From positions 5,591 to 16,106 of the forward strand of contig JAHBMJ010002746.1 of NCBI GenBank assembly GCA_018398765.1: a stretch of 10,516 nucleotides of DNA, in the 5' to 3' direction. Both the position numbers and the translations under genes were made by a program. Each line of letters opens with the position of its first letter. The first letter of the stretch is position 1. This document shows, one piece after another, positions 7,255 through 10,516 of this stretch. Origin of the DNA: Chromera velia (Eukaryota; Sar; Chromeraceae). Below the pieces are notes generated by a model. That model saw nothing but the letters and a program-made list of their open reading frames with translations, was not told the origin of the DNA and ran no database searches.

Positions 7255-7655
7255 CAGGAAGTAAAAAAAAAAGAAGAGAAGAAGGGAAACAAGGAAAGAG
7301 ATCATCGAATGAATAATTGAAAGAACAAAAGAAAGGAGCAAAAAAATATAATTTCAGGAGAACGCGGAACAGGGAAAAAAAGAGGGAGGGAGGAAGAAAC
7401 TTGAAGGAAGGAAGGAAGGAGGGTAGGAAGGGAGAAAAGAACGAAGGGCAGAACTAAGTAAGTAGGTAAGGAAGGAAGGAAGGAAGGAAGGAAGAAAGGA
7501 AGGAAGGAAGGAAGGAAGGGAGGAACGGGCGAAAAGAATAAGAAGAAGAAAGAAAGAAAGAAAGAAAGGCAAAAAGAAAAGAAAAGAAAAGCAGAGAAAA
7601 ACAAAGAGGAGAAAAGTGGAGTAGAAGCAAAACATAGAAAGGAGTCAAAAGGACG
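7255..7655. repeat. Polypurine tract with GGAA and GAAA microsatellites
   Basis: About 400 bases are almost entirely A and G on the plus strand, with (GGAA)n at about 7404-7424 and 7468-7520, (GAAA)n at about 7550-7568 and AAAAG units. Minus-strand Phe/Leu/Ser/Pro-rich frames across it are composition artefacts. Such tracts can adopt triplex structure. The tract lies just upstream of the gene starting at 7672. Confidence 0.9.
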
Positions 7656-7671
7656 GATGTTTCATTAACTC

Positions 7672-8449
7672 ATGAACAGAGCAAGTATTGGTTCAGCGGA
7701 AGAAAAACTCTTCTCTTGCATGCCTGCTTCACTCTCAAAACATGTTGACGAACAAGTACACGAATCGATAAGACAAGGGCGACAAAACTGTCTTTCGGGT
7801 CTGTCTTACAACGGAGGTCTCACATACTTCTATCACAGAGTTAACACACCAGCGAGATCCAGCGAGGCAGATGTATGGTCGAATGTTTTACGTCTTTCTC
7901 CTCTTATTTGGTCTTGCCGACTGCGCATTCTCATTCCTTTGTTTCTTTCCTCCCCACAGTCGGGGACGATCGGGGAAAGAGAGTAAGTGTCTTTCGCTAG
8001 ATCTTTCACTCGCTTCTGGCGAGGCCGTTTCATTTTCTGCGTCGATCTCATACTGATCCTTCTTCACATTGATTGCATTTCACATCGGAGCAAACAGGCA
8101 CCCACGACCAGCTATGTCTTCCACCAGCACACGGTCGACCTTGCACAAGCCAATTCTCGTCCCCACGCAGGCGTGCGCTCCTCCAATTGCTTCTGGACCT
8201 TCCCTCCCTCTCCCTCTGCTTCCCCCAAGCAGTCTTCATTCCTCTCCCCTCAATCCATCCAGGTGCGCTCCCCAGGAAACCACTGTAGCCGAATTCGTGC
8301 GACGCGATATGGATACCAGAGAAAGGCTGGAAGGAAGGAATCTGATCGAATTAATGCCGCCATCATGTACCCTGGACTTCCGGATCCATGGAGGTCGCAG
8401 ACCCCCACCTCACCCAAGCAGACTTCTCTCTGCTCCTCTCTTTGTGTAG
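7672..8449 (+). CDS. Unknown protein, three exons including a 23-nt micro-exon
   Basis: Proposed exons are 7672-7872, 7960-7982 and 8098-8449. The ATG follows an in-frame TAA two codons before. Exon 1 ends GAT/GTATGG (phase 0). The 23-base exon lies between a strong acceptor (TTTCTTTCCTCCCCACAG) and a perfect donor (GTAAGT), leaving phase 2. The third exon, after GCAAACAG, restores the frame exactly. The joined product is about 191 residues: 67 from exon 1 (GSAEEKLFSCMPASLSKHVD...), eight around the micro-exon, and 116 from exon 3, ending in TAG. Exon 3 has a Ser/Pro/Leu-rich middle and then ETTVAEFVRRDMDTRERLEG, a charged helical stretch. The low-complexity middle (about 8175-8262) is very pyrimidine-rich and could itself be an intron. 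No family is recognised. It converges with the RING gene. Confidence 0.55.
7873..7959 (+). other. Intron 1 of the three-exon gene
   Basis: Donor GTATGG, acceptor TTCCTCCCCACAG, 87 bases with a clear pyrimidine tract. It is phase 0. Translating through it also stays open, so the intron call rests on splice-site quality. Confidence 0.55.
7983..8097 (+). other. Intron 2 of the three-exon gene
   Basis: The donor GTAAGT matches consensus. The acceptor is GGAGCAAACAG. The intron is 115 bases and phase 2. An in-frame TAA lies at 7984-7986 in the unspliced reading (GAG TAA), so removal is needed to continue the frame. Confidence 0.55.
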
Positions 8450-8465
8450 CTTATATTGTCACCCC

Positions 8466-9588
8466 TCAATTACCACTCCTGAGTGTCATCATTTGACCCA
8501 GCTGTCTGGCGTGCCTCCTCACCATACGGTAAATGCCCATGACCAGCGTTCGGATGATCCATTCCATCCCCAGAGGCCACCTCTCTCTGCAGAAAGGACA
8601 AGTCGTACAGCAGGCCTCACACCCGACGCAGAGATGCTGCCGTCTGTTGCAACAGAGAGGTGCAACTCTGGGCAGAGTATCTGTGTAGGTCTCGCAACAG
8701 ATCGAACACTCCTCCTCCTCCTCAATCAGGTCTCCTGTCTGTGTCAGTATAATGTCCTTCGTCTCTGCCTTCCGGCTATATTCAGGGGCAGCACGGCAAA
8801 GGAGGTTCAGCCACCAGGGTGAGGGCAGGTCAGCCAGAAGATGGAAAACAGTCATTGAGAGAACAAAAGGAACAAGAGAGTAGTAGACGAGAAGGAGGAG
8901 GCCAACAAGTAAGAGAGCCAGAAGACGGCTCCAGGTGATTGGGTCCAACAGAGATGGTCTGTCTTCGCGTCCCTCCTTCTGGTTCGAGGAATGATTCTCC
9001 AAATGGGCCAGCAGGCTTGCTCGAAGTCTGTTCTGGCCTGCTTCGCTCATCAAGTCTTCCATGCAAGCTTTTCTGTATTGCCTCGTGGAGGCGTTGGTCG
9101 AAAACGGTTACGTCGCAAGTGGGTGCTGGAGTCCGAAGCTTGAGAGATCCAGGTGAGGCAGGGGCTCCACTGGGTGAAGGCGGTGGAATGGGTATACAAT
9201 TACAGATGCCATCGGATGTGCTCTTGTCGAAGACCGTTCGCTGCAAAGAGCACAAGGAAGGAGAGAGGTTCGGATTGGATCCTTTGAGAAACGTCGGGAT
9301 CTGCCCACGAAAGTCCGACAAAGACACCATGTATGTGCGGTACGAAGATGAGCTTTGTGCGGATTGTTGATAAAGCATGAACTCAGACAGAACGGCCTTC
9401 CCGCTTTGCTTCTTACGTGTACGGTTCTCTGGACCGTTGTTTGGAGTCCCACGTCCTTGAGTATGAGAGGACCGCAGGATGACACAGCCTCGTTGCTTTC
9501 ACTGAAATCTGTGACGGAACGAGGAGAATCGGAACTCTTAGTTCTGATCCCAGAAGAGAACGTGGCAGGAATAGAAATGACATGAAGG
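8466..9588 (-). CDS. Membrane-anchored RING-finger protein (probable E3 ubiquitin ligase)
   Basis: The C-terminal 198 residues (9062-8466) are uninterrupted. One or two hydrophobic helices lie at about 45-80 (RLLALLLVGLLLLVYYSLVP...). An acidic linker (EEEEE) leads to a RING-type zinc site: C119-x2-C122, C137/C138, H143, C145-x2-C148 and C155-x2-C158, ending PFCRERW. Such proteins sit in a membrane and present the RING to the cytosol to recruit an E2. The Cys-x4-His-x-Cys spacing is atypical for RING. Upstream, an exon 9588-9417 (frame ...PATFSSGIRTKSSDSPRSVT...) ends CAC/GTAAGA. The next begins at 9240 after CTCTTTGCAG, phase 0 to phase 0, encoding RTVFDKSTSDG and a Pro/Ser linker, then VTVFDQRLHEAIQKSL. 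That frame differs by one base from the RING frame, so either a further intron or a frame break lies around 9113-9050. Met at 9062 could alternatively be the start. No ATG was found in frame in the 9588 exon, so the 5' end is missing. Confidence 0.65.
9241..9416 (-). other. Intron in the RING-finger gene
   Basis: On the minus strand the donor is GTAAGA (9416-9411) and the acceptor ends CCTTCCTTGTGCTCTTTGCAG at 9241. It is 176 bases with a strong pyrimidine tract. The flanking exons are both open and in phase 0. Confidence 0.65.
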
Positions 9589-10135
9589 CTGAAGAGTAAA
9601 GCCGGCTGTTGTTAACTGTTGCTTTGAGCAGGCAAACTGAGTGTTCTCACTGCATTATGACTGAATGCGCGCGCTCTGGTGGTGTCCTGGTCACAAAAAC
9701 AGACAACACAGGGGCACATTGAACCCTCGACACCCAAACCGGGCTCGGAGCTTCAAGGCATGAAGGGTCCGGTGAGAGCAAACCCATGCAACCCACTATG
9801 CAACATATTGAGCAACAGCACGCATCAATGCACGCGGGCTCAACCGCAGTATGGTGGGTGAGACTTTAAGTGCCCCGATATGCACTCACCCCGGATGACT
9901 GTTCCATACCTTGAACGCGGATCTTCGCGCGCGTGCGTAAATAACCAAAATTGACAAAATTGCATGCGCATCATTCGGACGACTGACCTTTCCGTCTCTT
10001 AATTAATTGAGCGATTCGGACGAGTGTCACCATTCGGCCACAAACAGCACATGCAGCAGTGCAGTTCGGACAGAACAATCGGAAAGAACGTAGTGTGAGA
10101 GCGGCTGAGACCGGACTCACAACCTACGGGGCAAA
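9589..10135. other. Intergenic region between divergent genes
   Basis: This separates the 5' side of the minus-strand RING gene from the plus-strand transposase-like gene, so it should hold two promoters. On the minus strand, ATGGAACAGTCATCCGGG/GTGAGT near 9904-9887 could be a short first exon of the RING gene, and GACACC...AATGCA/GTGAGA near 9690-9655 another. Their phases do not fit the exon at 9588 simply, so neither is annotated. No other gene was seen. Confidence 0.4.
9974..10071. promoter_or_regulatory. Cluster of TTCGGAC motifs upstream of the transposase-like gene
   Basis: TTCGGAC occurs at 9974-9980, 10015-10021 and 10065-10071, with the variant TTCGGCC at 10033-10039. Four copies in 98 bases, all in the same orientation and 65-160 bases before the ATG, suggest protein-binding sites. 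Function is inferred from position and repetition only. Confidence 0.3.
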
Positions 10136-10516
10136 ATGAGGCTGCTGCAGCCCGGCACTAGCCTTCCAAGTGACAGCGAAGTCCACACGATCGCTGCCGA
10201 CTCTTCAAAGTCTCGAGAGTTCTTTGGTGAACGAGGCATGCTTCTCGGAACAAAGGGTGACCGTCTCTGCTGTCCATCTTGCACTACGAAGATGGAGACG
10301 AACCCAAAAAACGGGATCGTCAACTACAGATGCAGGTCAGCCCTCCACCTCATTCGGTATGCTGTGTATGCCGGTGCATCGTCCTTCCAGCTCTCCATTT
10401 CGCATGTCTTCTATGTTTGCGATCTGTGCAGGAACAAAGACTGCTGCAGACAGCCCAAAGGCTTTTCGGAAAGGGCGGGAGGCTTCTTGCAGCGATCTGC
10501 GGGCGGAGTTCACCTT
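10136..10516 (+). CDS. ISXO2/Merlin-like transposase-related protein, 3' truncated by window end
   Basis: The ATG at 10136 follows an in-frame TGA at 10106-10108 and has A at -3. The frame stays open to the window end. A zinc-ribbon pattern is visible: CCPSC at about residues 46-50, then NYRC near residue 66. If GTCAGC...GATCTGTGCAG (10336-10431, 96 bases, phase 2) is spliced out, the text becomes NYRCRNKDCCRQ followed by KGFSERAGGFLQRS. This matches the layout of the N-terminal zinc ribbon and following S-x-R-x-G-x-F-x-x-S segment of ISXO2-like and Merlin transposases, which bind element ends before a DDE-type catalytic domain. The catalytic part would lie beyond the window, so activity cannot be judged. 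The unspliced reading is also open and inserts 32 residues (SALHLIRYAVYAG...) that would split the ribbon. The gene may be an active transposase, a domesticated derivative or a fragment. The N-terminal 35 residues are Ser-rich and unrecognised. Confidence 0.55.
   Translation, partial: MRLLQPGTSLPSDSEVHTIAADSSKSREFFGERGMLLGTKGDRLCCPSCTTKMETNPKNGIVNYRCRSALHLIRYAVYAGASSFQLSISHVFYVCDLCRNKDCCRQPKGFSERAGGFLQRSAGGVHL
10336..10431 (+). other. Possible in-phase intron within the zinc-ribbon module
   Basis: Donor AG/GTCAGC and acceptor TTTGCGATCTGTGCAG. Exactly 96 bases, so both spliced and retained forms keep the frame. Splicing is favoured because it restores the Cys-x4-Cys knuckle and the family-like continuation. 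Confidence 0.5.

Noticed and set aside
7302-7648. Minus-strand Phe/Leu/Ser/Pro-rich frames that look like membrane proteins
   Set aside because: They translate the polypurine tract; three frames are open at once because of composition.
7987-8496. Plus-strand 169-residue frame overlapping the three-exon gene
   Set aside because: It runs through the proposed intron 2 in another frame and lacks the exact phase fit of the chosen model.
8388-9370. Plus-strand frames antisense to the RING gene
   Set aside because: They mirror the minus-strand gene, which has splice sites, zinc ligands and membrane helices.

Overview
The window looks like nuclear DNA of a unicellular eukaryote. Genes are split by GT-AG introns whose 3' ends carry pyrimidine tracts ending in TTTGCAG or CCACAG. 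They are separated by microsatellites, long AT-rich stretches and nested repeats. No bacterial operon signals, tRNA, rRNA or CRISPR were seen. An alveolate such as a chromerid alga is my best guess, from general texture only and with low confidence.

Layout. (1) Bases 1-2006, plus strand: the 3' part of a split gene for a multi-pass membrane protein with a long hydrophilic tail. Its introns hold TG, CTGT, CCTG and AATG microsatellites. (2) Bases 2007-5700: an AT-rich repeat zone. A near-perfect 36-base inverted repeat (2401-2436 and 5570-5605, 35 of 36 matching) brackets 3.2 kb. This segment contains, on the minus strand, a reverse transcriptase frame (5433-3970) whose only two internal stops are both TGA, and a probable orphan exon (3302-3074). 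(3) Bases 5866-6189: an orphan 107-residue Cys/His-rich reading frame. (4) Bases 6323-7124: a non-autonomous terminal-inverted-repeat element flanked by TAA. It has subterminal GGAATTTAG arrays and a large fold-back, and it carries a second repeat inserted inside it. (5) Bases about 7255-7655: a purine-only tract with GGAA and GAAA repeats. (6) Bases 7672-8449: a plus-strand three-exon gene with a 23-base micro-exon, product unknown. It converges, 16 bases apart, on (7) 8466-9588, a minus-strand gene for a membrane-anchored RING-finger protein. (8) Bases 10136-10516: the 5' part of a plus-strand gene with a zinc ribbon and downstream motif like ISXO2/Merlin-type transposases, cut off by the window end.

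The genes do not form a pathway. The window reads as host genes (membrane protein, RING protein, unknown protein) separated by a nest of mobile elements. The strongest signals for follow-up are the reverse transcriptase frame interrupted only by TGA, the nested inverted-repeat architecture, and the transposase-like gene with an in-phase possible intron inside its zinc-ribbon module.
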